Positions 23,149-34,093 of a DNA stretch of 64,000 bases are shown here, in pieces (position 1 is the first letter of the stretch; each line of letters begins with the position of its first letter). Both the position numbers and the translations under genes were made by a program. The notes below the pieces were generated by a model. It ran no database searches and was not told the DNA's origin. It was given only the letters and a program-made list of their open reading frames with translations. Source of the stretch: Enoplolaimus lenunculus (lineage: Eukaryota; Nematoda; Enoplea; Enoplida; Thoracostomopsidae); the NCBI GenBank assembly GCA_030248215.1, contig JASANG010002556.1:1-64000 (forward strand), given 5' to 3'.

Positions 23149-24921
23149 ATGCCTACAACCAGTGATCACGATGTCATTGGTATTGCTGGAGGCGGCAGTA
23201 TTTTGTCGGAGGAGACTTCCACCTTAACTGATCAACCACAAACCCCAATGGACACGGCAGCAATTGATCACAATCAGGATTACGACGTCGAGGGTAATAA
23301 TGATGCAAATGAATTAAAAGGGGACTATGCGAACTTATTACGGTCTAGAACACTCTATGTAACTAATCTTAAATATCATGGTCTTAATAACTTAACGTGC
23401 GTAGAAGTGCTGAACGCTGTTAATAAGGTTTTCACTGTCCAGGGCGGTGAGAAGTTTAGTAATAGTGTTAAAATTATTTTCCCATCCAAGGATATTGCAT
23501 CTATAGCAGCAGGTAAATCAATTAAAATTGGGGACTCGGAGGTAATTCTAGAAATTCCTCGCGACGCAACATTGCAATCTCCTTTTATTGTTCGAACTTT
23601 ACATCTATATGGCGTCCCCTTTGAAGTTCCGGATAAAGCGCTACAGTCGTTCTTAGCTGCTCAAAATATTCAGTGCTTGCAACCTGGTCGTTTCATCAAG
23701 CATCGAGGAAGTGAATACATCTCAAGTGGTCGAAGTTTCTTAGTCCAGATCCGCCGCGACTATAAAATACCTCCTCGGCTCCAATGGTGCGATCCTCATT
23801 TTAGGCGCGGATATATTATAATTCGGGCATGGTACCCGGGTATGGGTCGGTATTGCAAATCATGTTATAAATTTGGACATGAACAATTAGATTGTGTTGA
23901 TTTTCCTGCTTTGAACAACACTGAAGTGGACACGAACTCAGCTAAACAACAACAAGAAGAGCAAGAACCCAAACAACAGTCACAACAACAGCAGCAACAG
24001 AAACAACAAATACAACAACAACAATTACAACAACAACGGCAACAAATGAAAGCCGGGATAGACAAGGATCGCAGCAAGTTAAATACAAACAAGCAGTTTC
24101 TTGATATCAGTAACTTTATTATGGGGTTAATCAAAAATATTCAGTCCAGCATTAACAATGATATTATTGTGAGAGAACCATTAGCTTTAGTCATCAATGG
24201 AAAGCTGGATTTGACTAAACTGCCAGAATCCGGGAAATCTTTTCTCAATTTTTCTGCTTGGTATAGATATTTGCATTTGAAACGATCGATGTCTCCGCCA
24301 TTTCACCCTGAGGGTGAAGACGTTAAAACATTTTTTGATTCGAAACATCCAAGCAATTATCGTCTTTCGAATTTCCATGTTGACAATCCAGTATCTGTTT
24401 GGGGCGAGTCTTTCTCATCTCCTGAAAAATTTGTCGCAGTGTGGAAGGCGAGATTCAGTGGTCGCAAAGATATCGAAGAGAAGGTTTGGGGAACAGACGA
24501 TCCTAAATCAATAAAATTTTTACATAGTCAGATAGTTTGGCCGGGCACAACGTTACATTATTTGTGTATCGTTTTCGAATTAATTTATACGATTTGTTTT
24601 GCACGAGCACAACAATGTGATGTGATTGGGCGCACACTATTGTCAACAGAGGGTCTATTGGTTGAGACTGTACCTGGGCCGGGGCCTTGGAGCTGCGGCC
24701 GTGGACACTCTGATAATCGAGCTCAAAATAGAGTTACCTGGCGTCCTGGCAGTTTAAACTTAAATGGTGACTGTCAGACTCTTGTGCGAGAACACATTAT
24801 GTTACGAAAGGTGAGAACAGTAAGCACATCGTCTGATATATCTTCTCGCGTTACAGGTGTTAAGCGGTTGTATGAAGAGTCAGATGTGATTAGTGGCAAA
24901 AAGCCAAACATTGCAATGTGA
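23149..24921 (+). CDS. LINE ORF1 protein (nucleic-acid-binding, CCHC zinc knuckle), 590 aa
   Basis: Predicted RNA-binding partner of the LINE ribonucleoprotein. One zinc knuckle, C236-x2-C239-x4-H244-x4-C249, is visible. The region before it (about 60-230) has a strand/helix pattern that could be one or two RRM-like folds (inference). A Gln-rich stretch (about 265-301, CAA codons) follows the knuckle. The C-terminal ~290 residues are of a type I do not recognise. The ATG at 23149 is the first in a long open frame following stop-rich AT sequence. It is followed 54 bp later by ORF2. Gene layout and ORF2 type point to the Tx1 branch of the L1 group. Confidence 0.8.
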   Translation: MPTTSDHDVIGIAGGGSILSEETSTLTDQPQTPMDTAAIDHNQDYDVEGNNDANELKGDYANLLRSRTLYVTNLKYHGLNNLTCVEVLNAVNKVFTVQGGEKFSNSVKIIFPSKDIASIAAGKSIKIGDSEVILEIPRDATLQSPFIVRTLHLYGVPFEVPDKALQSFLAAQNIQCLQPGRFIKHRGSEYISSGRSFLVQIRRDYKIPPRLQWCDPHFRRGYIIIRAWYPGMGRYCKSCYKFGHEQLDCVDFPALNNTEVDTNSAKQQQEEQEPKQQSQQQQQQKQQIQQQQLQQQRQQMKAGIDKDRSKLNTNKQFLDISNFIMGLIKNIQSSINNDIIVREPLALVINGKLDLTKLPESGKSFLNFSAWYRYLHLKRSMSPPFHPEGEDVKTFFDSKHPSNYRLSNFHVDNPVSVWGESFSSPEKFVAVWKARFSGRKDIEEKVWGTDDPKSIKFLHSQIVWPGTTLHYLCIVFELIYTICFARAQQCDVIGRTLLSTEGLLVETVPGPGPWSCGRGHSDNRAQNRVTWRPGSLNLNGDCQTLVREHIMLRKVRTVSTSSDISSRVTGVKRLYEESDVISGKKPNIAM

Positions 24922-24975
24922 ACGTGCATTTTTTTTTGTTTTACATGCCTTAAATTGATATGAAAGAGAGTCAAT

Positions 24976-27900
24976 ATGGATCTGCCAAATTTCTTTTCTT
25001 TTTCCAGTTTAAATTGCAGATCCATTAAGCATTTTCGAAAAGTGTCGATAGTTTTTGAAAGGATAAAAGATTTGGATTTGATTTGTCTGCAAGAGACACA
25101 TTTTAAAAACAACTGGGATGCAGAGATTTTTGATAGAATTTTCTCACGCAATTTTAAAATATTTCACAGTTTCGCAAGCGAGGAGAATAGTAAAACAGGG
25201 GTAACGGTCCTTATAAATAGGACAGCTCCTGTTGGTCAAATTGAAAACATTTTTAATATTCAGGGTAGGGCGGTCACGATTGCTTTTAGTATTGGCTCTC
25301 TTTCTTTTTTCTTAATTGGTATTTATGCTCCCGCGAACGGCGAGCAGCGAGTAGTTTTTTTCAACCAGCTGATGCAACAAGTGCAAAATTCGTTTTGGTT
25401 TGATTATAAATGTGTTATTATGTTGGGTGATTTTAACTTAGTTGAGGACCCGGTTTTGGACCGATCACGGCCGTCATATGATCAGCAGCAAGGCCTGAGA
25501 GAGCTTTATTGTTTGAAGGAACTGTTGGTGATATCTGATGTTTTTAGGGAGACACATCCAAATAAAAACGACTTTTTTACTTTTCTTTCAGACATTCATG
25601 GAAGTCAGTCTCGTATAGATCGGATTTATATGCCGGCTTTTTTACAACCGGGCGCTTTGTGTACCGCTCGTGCAGTGAACAAGACAGATCATAGGTTGTT
25701 TAGAGTTAAGATTCGCTTACCTAATTTAAAGAGAGGTAAAGGATACTATAAGATGAATACAATGCTTTTGGGTGAAGTCGGCGTACAGACCTTTGTTTTA
25801 ACGCGGCTCAAACATTTAATGAACATTTCCACAGGGTTTTCTATGATGTGGGAAGTATTTAAGGCTGATGTTAAAACCTTCTTTGTAAAGTTGGGTAAAA
25901 ATAAAGCTAAGGAACGCGACATGTTGAGGAAATCATTAGAGAGCCAAGTTATTAATGTACAAATGCTGATAGGACAGTATCCAAACAATCCGAATCTCAG
26001 ATCGGGTCTTAAAAAGCTAAAAAATGAAATCGAATTATTGAATGCATTTTATATTGCTTCTTGCAGGCATAATACGTACTACGGTAGTGAGGTAAATGAC
26101 AACGCCTCTTTAGCAACAGTCAAGTCTCTTCAACGTAAGAACTGGGAAGCCAGGCATATAAGCTCGATCGAAAGGTCTGATGGCACGTTAGTAACAGACT
26201 CAGATGCAGTTCTAGGTGAAATTACTGAGCAGTATTCCAACGTATTCAGATCGGAAGGGATAAGCGGAGAAGATCTCACTTTTTTTCTGGCACAAAATGG
26301 TCTTTCCAAGTTGAGTGAGGTGGAAAAAAATACTTTAGAGGGACCCATTACGTCAGTTGAAATAGCGAGCGCTATTAAATCTATGCAGGGTAAAAAGACG
26401 CCGGGATACGATGGTATTTCTGTTGAATTCTATTGGCTGTTTTGTGGAATATTATCTGAATTTTTGTGTAAAATGTATAACGCGTTCTTGGATGATCTTA
26501 AGCTCAATTCCTCCGCATATGATGGTGTTATTACCCTATTATATAAAGGGAATGGAAGGAAAACGTGTCGCGATAATTGGCGGCCAATTACGTTGCTGAA
26601 TATAGATTATAAGATTTTTACGAAAGTTTTGGCAAAAAGATTAGAATCGGTCATGAAATCTTTAGTCCACCCGGATCAGACAAGCTCGGTTCCCGACAGA
26701 ATTATCCAAGACAGTGTTGCACATGTCATGTCTGTTATTCATTATGCCAATGAAAGCAACGCAAAGGCGTTGCTGCTATCAGTTGATCACAAAGCCGCTT
26801 TTGATTTGGTGGAGTGGTCATTTATTTTTGAGACACTTAGGGTCATGAATTTTGGCGAAAACTTTTTAAACATGATCAAATGTATTTATAAACCCGGATG
26901 TACAAGATCATCTGTTATAGTTAATGGTTTTAAGTCAGAATTTTTTCATGTTTTCCGTGGAATTCGACAAGGGTGTCCCTTATCGCCGTCATTATATGTC
27001 ATAACAGCGGAAGTGGTAGCTCATTATCTTCGAATAACTTCAAGAATTTCGGGGATACCACTATACGGCATTAACACCCGAGTGACTAAGTTTGCCGACG
27101 ACACTAATATTTTTCTAAGTAGGATTTCAGATATAAGTGTGGTTTTTGATGTTTTTGAAAAATTTCAAAAGGCCTCTGGCAGCCGACTAAAGGAAACTAA
27201 AACACAGATACTATTAATGGGCGATCTAAGGAACGCACTTGTACCCCATCAATATGCACGCTTTATTGTTGAAAGAGTGAAAATTTATGGCCTTTGGTTT
27301 GATTCAAAGGGACTCGATGTTCCTGAAAATTGGATAAAGTGCTATGAAGCAATTGCAAGTCTTGAACAGCGAATACCGCCCCGAGGTATCTCTGTTTTTG
27401 GAAAAATACATCTTGTTCACATTTATTTTTTGTGTATGTTTAATTATTTGATAAAATTAGTAACACCCCCTGAGCAACTAGTGAAGGAAACTATCAATGT
27501 GGTTTATAAGTGGTTGTGGTACCCGTCCACCGCTAGTATTATTAGAAGGGATATCCTGTTTTTACAACCTAGACACGGCGGGATAAATTTCCCAAATATT
27601 TTTGTCAGACTGAAAGTGAATCGTTTAATGTTTTATATTCGAATATTAAGAGGTACCGAAGTTGTGAGTTGGAAGAGATGTTTTGAACATTTCTTTCGGC
27701 AAGTTCAGTTTTCGACTAAACGTCAACTGAGACGCATTGATGTACCGGAGTTATATAAAGAGATACGGATTGCAATGATTGAGTCATCTTTTAAAATGGA
27801 TGGAAATTTTTGTTGGTTTTTTGGCGAAAAGTTATCCTTAAAAACAGTGTCGGCAAATAAATTGTATAAAATGTGGATACACGCTGTGTATAAGGGACTC

Positions 27901-28512
27901 ATGCATCCTAAACATGTTTTTTGGCGAGACGAGCTAGGAGTTGAACCTATTTTTGTCGAGCGATCATGGATATGGGCAAAAGCGAAATATGTTGACGGCT
28001 CTGCGCGAGACGTCCATTTTAGGTTAAGACACAAGTCATTGTATACTAATCACCGCACTAGTCATTTTACAGATGGGACAAATATATGTTCGTTTTGTTA
28101 TTTGGATGGAATTGAAGTGCGGGAGGATAATGTTCATGTGTTTATTTATTGTTTGCGGGCGCAAGAAATTAGTTTTTTCATTACTCCCGTTTTGCAACAG
28201 GTAGCTGGAGTAAATGAAATAACGATTTCGGATTTAATTTTGGGACGAAATATTCACGACCCATTAAAGAGAATAGCTTTTAATTTCATCGTCCAACATG
28301 CACAATTGGCAATATGGAGTGCTCGATGTAAACTCGAGTTTAACAATGAAAATGTCTGTGTTGTTGATGTTTTTCAGGAAAATGTTTATAGAAATTTGTG
28401 CAAACTTAAGCTGTATCTAAAAGAAGAATGTTTTTTTAAGGTTTTTGGAACAATAACCCGACAGAATGATAGCATGCTGGGTTTTCGAATGTCTTTTTCT
28501 CAGCGTACCTGA
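24976..28512 (+). CDS. LINE ORF2 protein: APE endonuclease + reverse transcriptase, 1178 aa
   Basis: Nicks target DNA and primes reverse transcription of its own RNA. The endonuclease is at residues ~5-245: N13, QET with E40, GDFN 151-154, SRIDRIY, and TDH 237-239. The reverse transcriptase covers ~440-800, with GYDGISVEFY, NWRPITLLN, RGIRQGCPLS (661-670) and the catalytic FADD (706-709). The C-terminus has a C1038-x2-C1041-x12-H1054-x4-C1059 knuckle, usual in L1/Tx1 elements. All key residues are present and the frame is uninterrupted, so the protein looks functional. The RT motifs are closer to Tx1/L1 than to Jockey or CR1. Many Tx1 elements insert at specific targets; the target here is not resolved. 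Confidence 0.9.
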   Translation: MDLPNFFSFSSLNCRSIKHFRKVSIVFERIKDLDLICLQETHFKNNWDAEIFDRIFSRNFKIFHSFASEENSKTGVTVLINRTAPVGQIENIFNIQGRAVTIAFSIGSLSFFLIGIYAPANGEQRVVFFNQLMQQVQNSFWFDYKCVIMLGDFNLVEDPVLDRSRPSYDQQQGLRELYCLKELLVISDVFRETHPNKNDFFTFLSDIHGSQSRIDRIYMPAFLQPGALCTARAVNKTDHRLFRVKIRLPNLKRGKGYYKMNTMLLGEVGVQTFVLTRLKHLMNISTGFSMMWEVFKADVKTFFVKLGKNKAKERDMLRKSLESQVINVQMLIGQYPNNPNLRSGLKKLKNEIELLNAFYIASCRHNTYYGSEVNDNASLATVKSLQRKNWEARHISSIERSDGTLVTDSDAVLGEITEQYSNVFRSEGISGEDLTFFLAQNGLSKLSEVEKNTLEGPITSVEIASAIKSMQGKKTPGYDGISVEFYWLFCGILSEFLCKMYNAFLDDLKLNSSAYDGVITLLYKGNGRKTCRDNWRPITLLNIDYKIFTKVLAKRLESVMKSLVHPDQTSSVPDRIIQDSVAHVMSVIHYANESNAKALLLSVDHKAAFDLVEWSFIFETLRVMNFGENFLNMIKCIYKPGCTRSSVIVNGFKSEFFHVFRGIRQGCPLSPSLYVITAEVVAHYLRITSRISGIPLYGINTRVTKFADDTNIFLSRISDISVVFDVFEKFQKASGSRLKETKTQILLMGDLRNALVPHQYARFIVERVKIYGLWFDSKGLDVPENWIKCYEAIASLEQRIPPRGISVFGKIHLVHIYFLCMFNYLIKLVTPPEQLVKETINVVYKWLWYPSTASIIRRDILFLQPRHGGINFPNIFVRLKVNRLMFYIRILRGTEVVSWKRCFEHFFRQVQFSTKRQLRRIDVPELYKEIRIAMIESSFKMDGNFCWFFGEKLSLKTVSANKLYKMWIHAVYKGLMHPKHVFWRDELGVEPIFVERSWIWAKAKYVDGSARDVHFRLRHKSLYTNHRTSHFTDGTNICSFCYLDGIEVREDNVHVFIYCLRAQEISFFITPVLQQVAGVNEITISDLILGRNIHDPLKRIAFNFIVQHAQLAIWSARCKLEFNNENVCVVDVFQENVYRNLCKLKLYLKEECFFKVFGTITRQNDSMLGFRMSFSQRT

Positions 28513-28750
28513 TTTGTAGTTTGTTCTGAAACTAGGTTTCTTGTGTGCTTTTTAACATATTTGCTCTGAATAATATCCTTGCAAGCAGAGTAGAATAATG
28601 GGTAATTTTCAAGGACCTTTGTTATGTTATGATAATATGTTGTTGCCTTCTTTGGTTTATATAATTGCTTTCGTTGATGTAAATGTGGTTTATCCTTTTA
28701 ATAAAACCCGGGGTGTTCGGCAAACGAGCGCTTCGGACTTAAACTTAAAC

Positions 28751-30004
28751 TATATATTTTCATATCCGGATATCCGGCAATTGCCGGATTTTTATCCGGA
28801 TATCCGAAAAGAAATACCCATTTTGAGTCCCAATCAATAGGAGTGCGTATCCCTAATAATAGTCCGTGGTGCATCGAGTCCTTAAACCCTAATTAGAGTC
28901 CATAAATGTCAATTTTTCCTAATTGTAGCGCATAAATGACTCCAGAACCAATTAAAGGAGAGTTCAAAACTTTGAAGCGTACTTAAGTTTTCAAAGTACG
29001 TTAAAGCTTTTGATGCAAGGCAAATAAACATTCAATTCAAGGGTTAGTTACAATACCGGGTATATGCGTAACGAAGTGTGGCGCAGGACGGGATAAAAAT
29101 AAAAAACAGTCCGTAACCGAATAACAGGGGGTTACCCTCTGGAGAGGTCAAATAAATATCAGTCCCACCTCTTATTCGGGTCACTCACTAGTCACTACAG
29201 CACCTCAATAGTTCTGGGTGTTCAGTTTAGAAAAATGCTACAGACTACTAAATAAATACTTGCGTTGACAACTTAAAATTGAGTTAATTTGATTCCATCG
29301 AACATAACCCTTCCCTCGAACTATATACTTGAATCGTTTTAGTTCTCAGAACAAAGAACCAGATTGAAATACACTTACGCTAAGTCGAACAAACATCAGC
29401 CCATGGATCCAGAAATTCTAAATGGGCGGGATGGTAAATACTTTGAAACGCAATTTTTCTCCAAAAAATTTTCTTAGCGGGGAAATTGCAAGGCAAGACC
29501 CTATTTTATAACGAAAGTATTATGATAAGAGGACAAGTTGTAAGGTAATGAATGACCATATCATTTTATCACAAAAAGTTTATGTAGGAAGTGGGGACAA
29601 ATTGTAAGGTAGGGGTCATTAGACATTTTTCTTATCCGGACCGAATATCCGGTGTTCATCTGTAGTCTATATAGTACTGTTCTCAGTAAACTTGCTATCA
29701 TCATTCTCGGATACACGAAGTATTAACCGAGAAAAACTTTGTTTAATAAAACAGCTAAAACTAAATTAGCGTTGCATTGAATTTACGGATAAAGCTAAAC
29801 CTGTGTGAAACCCGGCCGTATATTGATTTCAACAGAAACTCAGGCCCATGTTACTTTTTTTGGCCGTAGAGGTTTCTATTATTACAATTTTTGCTTAAGA
29901 AATAAAGATTTTGAATCATCATGGAACAATTATGAAAGAATGTGGTTTAATATTCTGACTGAGGTTTGGATACAGAATTTTTTCGTCAGCTCCAGATACT
30001 ATCA
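28751..30004. mobile_element. non-autonomous hAT element, copy B (inverted, ends missing)
   Basis: Collinear with hAT copy A read in reverse, from the CATATCCGGATATCCGGCAA subterminal motif to the segment that in copy A lies near 3190. It lacks the last ~16 bp of one terminus and ~115 bp of the other, and it has no LINE insert. This gives the empty-site state: at about 29770 the sequence reads straight across the place where copy A carries its LINE. Confidence 0.75.
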
Positions 30005-31700
30005 TATTATTAGTTCAGCACAGTAGCAACAGGTTCCCAGAAAATTAATTAGTATGTTCGTTTCACACAAACACTAGACCAATATCGCGTAATTTCTCTC
30101 GAATACACTATTCCGTTCATTGTAAAAATAACATAGACATATATGGTACCTTTAAAGGGTAAAAACGTTTCGTACACAACTCAAAATCCACGCGGCTCAC
30201 AAGTAAAGCACTCGGCAATACCTACTCTCTAGGTATATGAAAAATTCCAGTTGCAAGCTTTAACAGCTTAACTATACGCCGAAATTTCGCTTCGAAACGC
30301 GCACCCAAAATTTCAGTACAAAATACACACGCGTTACTCGCTTGTCATTCAAATCACTTAATAATTACTTAAAACACACGCTATTCGCTAAATTGTCCAG
30401 ATCAGAAGCGCCTTTTACGAGTAAAAATAACACAAATGAACCTAACAGCCGCGTAATCAAGTACAGATAGTTCAAGCAAACCGGCGCTAGTAAATCTGAA
30501 TACAATTCAACAGCACTTCCCCAAATACATTCTCTCCCCTTATGACTAGTGCCAAGCGCTTATATACCAACTGTTTTAAAGGTTAAATACAACAGATGAA
30601 AAACTATGGAATCTTTACAGATTCTGCGCATACCGTTGACCTCGTGATTAACCAAGGTTTTCTCAGAAATTTTGCAAGTAAAATTCACGAAAAATTCACT
30701 AAAAAGTTGTTTTGTCGCCGAGTCAAAGTTTTTAGAACAGTTTTTGAACTTTTAAAACCCCTGAAAACTATAATTTTATGTTTGACCCAAATCCCTTAGT
30801 TTCAAAACAAAATTTTCCTCGATAAATTGTCAGAAATCCACAAAAACCCACTATTTTGACTTCTCAGGGGCTTTCGAATGTGTTTAAATTCTAAGAATTA
30901 CCATTTTCTAAAATTGTTCAAAAGGGGCTAATCGATTGTACCTTAAGAAAAAATTCATTTTGCACAAATATAAGCATCCACACGTTTATGAGCACTATCC
31001 GTAAGGAGGCTATAATTTTAAATCACGTGTTATTCGGATTCGCTTTATTACAAGTATTCGCACCAATTCATGCCCGAGTAATGCAGATTTACTAAAAAGT
31101 TTTAAAATTGCTGCAAGCTAACATATCTTTCGAGTGCCGCCCAATACATCTGCCTGTGTATGCGCAATGTACCAGATGCAACGCTGTAAATTAAAATTAA
31201 GAGCGCTGCACCTAAGGTACAACACCAACAACAACAATAGAAAACAACAACAACAACAACAATATAAAACAACAAAACAACAACAACAATATATCCTGCG
31301 TACATATCGCAACATACATACACATAAAAAATTTTAAAACAAAAAACCCAGATTATTTCAAAAATCAAGAAGGGGGAGACGAGCAAAACATCAATAAAGG
31401 GGGTAAACATTCAAATTTTTCGCGTTTTAAAAAAGGGGGCCAATGTTTAAAACAGGGGCGGAACAGTAGCATAGGCATGAAATTTTACTAAATTTTAAAA
31501 GGGGTATTGTTAAATTTTTTAGACAACCCCCGCTACACTCTCCTTACTTTATTCTCAACGAGCTCCTGCGAGTTAACCTAAATTCCTTCCTATAACAAAA
31601 AAACAACCATAACATCTTTAAAAATACACTTACCAACCACACTGAAGGTGTAAGGGACATGATTCGAGGCACATCACTAAATATTGGCCAGATGTTCAAC
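30005..31700. other. intergenic, AT-rich, no gene seen
   Basis: No coding block, RNA gene or terminal-repeat element recognised. A CAA-rich simple repeat lies at 31219-31292 and there are scattered GGGGG-A-rich patches around 31.37-31.52 kb. Confidence 0.5.
31219..31292. repeat. (CAA)n microsatellite
   Basis: Imperfect run of CAACAACAA with AATATA interruptions. It accounts for the open frames on both strands here. Confidence 0.9.
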
Positions 31701-31717
31701 AATTCTTCGCCATCTGC

Positions 31718-33389
31718 TTAATTTCGCGCCTGTATATAAACCAGCCGTTGCATACTGTTAATTGAAAAAAGATCTAAAAATAGACGAAAGTAATATTTTT
31801 TCCCTTTGAGCTGAAGCTTATACGACGCCATTAGCATATCGAATAGATCAACACCACCCATTCTTAGTTTTGAAAAGACAACAACTGTACGGTTACTACG
31901 AACTATTCCCAGCGACCAAATACCAAAACCTGTTTTGAGAATTTTTACCAAAGGTATGCTCGCAAACCAATTGTCAAAAACACTTTCAAATTTTCAAATT
32001 TCGGAAGACTATCACAAAGACTTAGTACAAATTCGCCAGACACCCCAACTTCTTTGCTGCGGCAAGTAACCGTTTTTTACCTGTGAATAACATGAAATCG
32101 TAACAAATACCGTTTGCACCATTTCGTGATAACACCTTGAATCCCTATTTATTCTGTATGTTAGGATTATACTGTTTGAGCGCACTAGAACCTTTGAATT
32201 TGATGATTTGCTCATCAACTGAGTGGCACTCCTCGGGTTCAATATGTAAGCACTGTGATCGTATTATATAATTATAAATTTGACGAATTTTGAACAACCT
32301 TTCTTTTTTTCATCTGAAGGCTGTGGAGCATACGCGTTGTTGTTGAAATGAAGAAATTGTTTTCATTTATCAAACCGATTGATACTAATGTCAGTCCCAC
32401 GTTACCATTGGTTTGTACACGAAATTTCCAGCCGTTTGTTAAAAGCTCTATGATGTCCATTAAACGTTAACTGGACAAGCTATACCGTCCGCGGTAGCAT
32501 GCATGGCGGGAAATTCAAATTACGGCGGTAAAATTGAAATTTTAATTGGTAATTAAAATTTTGGCGGAAAAATGAAGTTATGGCGGGAAAATTGAAATTT
32601 TGGCGGGAAAATTGATTTTGGCTGGAAATTCGAATTTTGGAGGGAAAATTCAAATTTTGGCGGGAACATTCACAAATTTTGGCAGGGAAATTCAAGTTTT
32701 GGTAAAAAATTTTTAATATAGCTCTTACTTTTGGTATGCGGACATTTTTTCAAAACGAAAATTATATGTGGGCATTTCGTGGGAAACGAAAACTATGCAT
32801 GGACTAGAGTTGTGTCCGCTCAGAGTTACTGCGATATTCTCATGTGTCCACAGAAAAATTAAACAGGCGGACAATTCGTGTGCAACCCAAACCAACCGTA
32901 ACGTGGAACTGACATAAATGACTCTGTCACAGGAACATACGCCGTCTTTGGCGCCCAGTACATTCGATATTCCGGCATTCAAACTATGCTTATGTGCAAC
33001 AGACAACCGAGAAATCGCTCGGTTTCTTGAGCACACGTATTGAGGTACCTAAATATAATAAAATCAGTTTCAATACTGCAGTTATCCGTACGCTTAGGCT
33101 CACACTTAAGCTTGGAATAAGTTAATAATACAAGTTTTACATCACACTGCCATTATCGTCATCCAAATTACCGTTCTCTTCAACTGAGTAACGTCTTGCT
33201 TCTTGAGCAATCGGTATGCGCAGTTGTTTTTCCAAGTTCTTCAACTGGTTGCTCTGACTCAAACTCTGATGTTTCTGATTCACTTTCCTCCGTCTCTATA
33301 AACCTGGGACATGGTAGTCGTCAATCATCACTTAACGGTTCGTCAATATCTGATAATCTTCCATTCGGAATTATAAATTTAGAAGTCAT
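31718..33389 (-). pseudogene. decayed piggyBac transposase
   Basis: Read on the minus strand it starts at an ATG at 33389 (MTSKFIIP), followed by an acidic stretch (ETEESESETSEFESEQ) typical of piggyBac N-termini. Around 32220-32100 there is a VDEQIIKFKGSSALKQY segment, the family's conserved VDEQ block with one catalytic Asp. At 31870-31790 comes MGGVDLFDMLMASYKLQLKG, the conserved MGGVD-D motif with the final catalytic Asp. In-frame stops and frame changes separate these parts, and a minisatellite (32501-32702) has grown within the span, so no functional transposase is made. No TTAA-flanked ends could be assigned to it. Confidence 0.75.
32501..32702. repeat. ~20-bp minisatellite with E2F-like motifs
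   Basis: About ten degenerate units of the form TTTTGGCGGGAAAATTGAAA. Four contain exact GGCGGGAA and the rest are one or two bases away. It interrupts the piggyBac remnant. Confidence 0.8.
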
Positions 33390-33484
33390 GGTATCTTACG
33401 AACCCTAGAATTGCTGGAAAATACTAACAATGGCGAAACAATTATGCTAACAGAAGTATTGCAGTAGATGACACCGTGAGCCCC

Positions 33485-34011
33485 TAGTAAGTGGCACTTC
33501 TTGTCAGCGGTCCCTGCCGCTGCTAACTCCCCGGTCGTTATGGAATATTCTTTAAAGTCGTATGACAGAACCGTCCGGCTGTCATTTACGGTTATGACAC
33601 GAAATGACATATCCGTCGTCCGGACTTCTTATTCGCTTGCCTGGAGTTGCTAGCTGAGCTCTATACTTCCTAAAGATATTCCTAGAATTTAGATTCCTCT
33701 CAAAAGACGAAAATCGCAATTAAAGAAAATAGAAAAGGAAATCAACTAGTTATCAAGGAATTAGTAAGTGGAACTTTTTGTGAGCGGTCCCTGCCGCTGC
33801 TAACTCCCCGGTCGTTATGGAATATTGTTTAATGTCATTTGCGGTTATGACACAAAATGACATATTCGTCGTCCGGACTTGTTATTCGCTTGCCTGGAGT
33901 TGCTAGCTGAGCTCTAAGGTTCCTAAAGATATTCTTATATATTAGTTTCCTCTGAAAAGAAGAAAATCGCAATTAATGAAAATAGAAGAATAAATCAACT
34001 AGTTATCAAGG
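33485..34011. repeat. two-unit tandem repeat (~277 and ~250 bp)
   Basis: Unit 1 (33485-33761) and unit 2 (33762-34011) both run from TAGTAAGTGG through GCGGTCCCTGCCGCTGC, GTCGTCCGGACTT and ATCAACTAGTTATCAAGG. Unit 2 lacks about 25 bp in the middle. The parent element is unknown. Confidence 0.85.
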
Positions 34012-34093
34012 TTTCGCTGCTGAAATCAAGAAAATATTAAAAACCAGAATAACTGGTTTTTAAAGATAGGAAAACCGAAAATTTTTCGCTTAA

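Larger units (their letters stand above)
22640..28740 (+). mobile_element. Tx1-like non-LTR retrotransposon (LINE), both ORFs open
   Basis: An AT-rich 5' region contains a roughly 134-bp duplication (the AATTAATAAAAGTAACTTA block near 22916 and 23050). ORF1 is 23149-24921 and ORF2 24976-28512, 54 bp apart. The 3' UTR has AATAAA at 28700. The exact ends are not clear and no target duplication was found. The 3' side abuts the terminus of hAT copy B. Two long uninterrupted ORFs mark this as a young, possibly recently active copy. It sits directly behind the 3' end of the ATRIP-like gene in the same orientation. Confidence 0.8.

Noticed and set aside
23865-24134. Cys-rich antisense frame
   Set aside because: Antisense of the CAA-coded glutamine stretch of LINE ORF1.
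31102-31410. Cys/Val-rich frames opposite the CAA repeat
   Set aside because: Caused by the (CAA)n/(GTT)n microsatellite.
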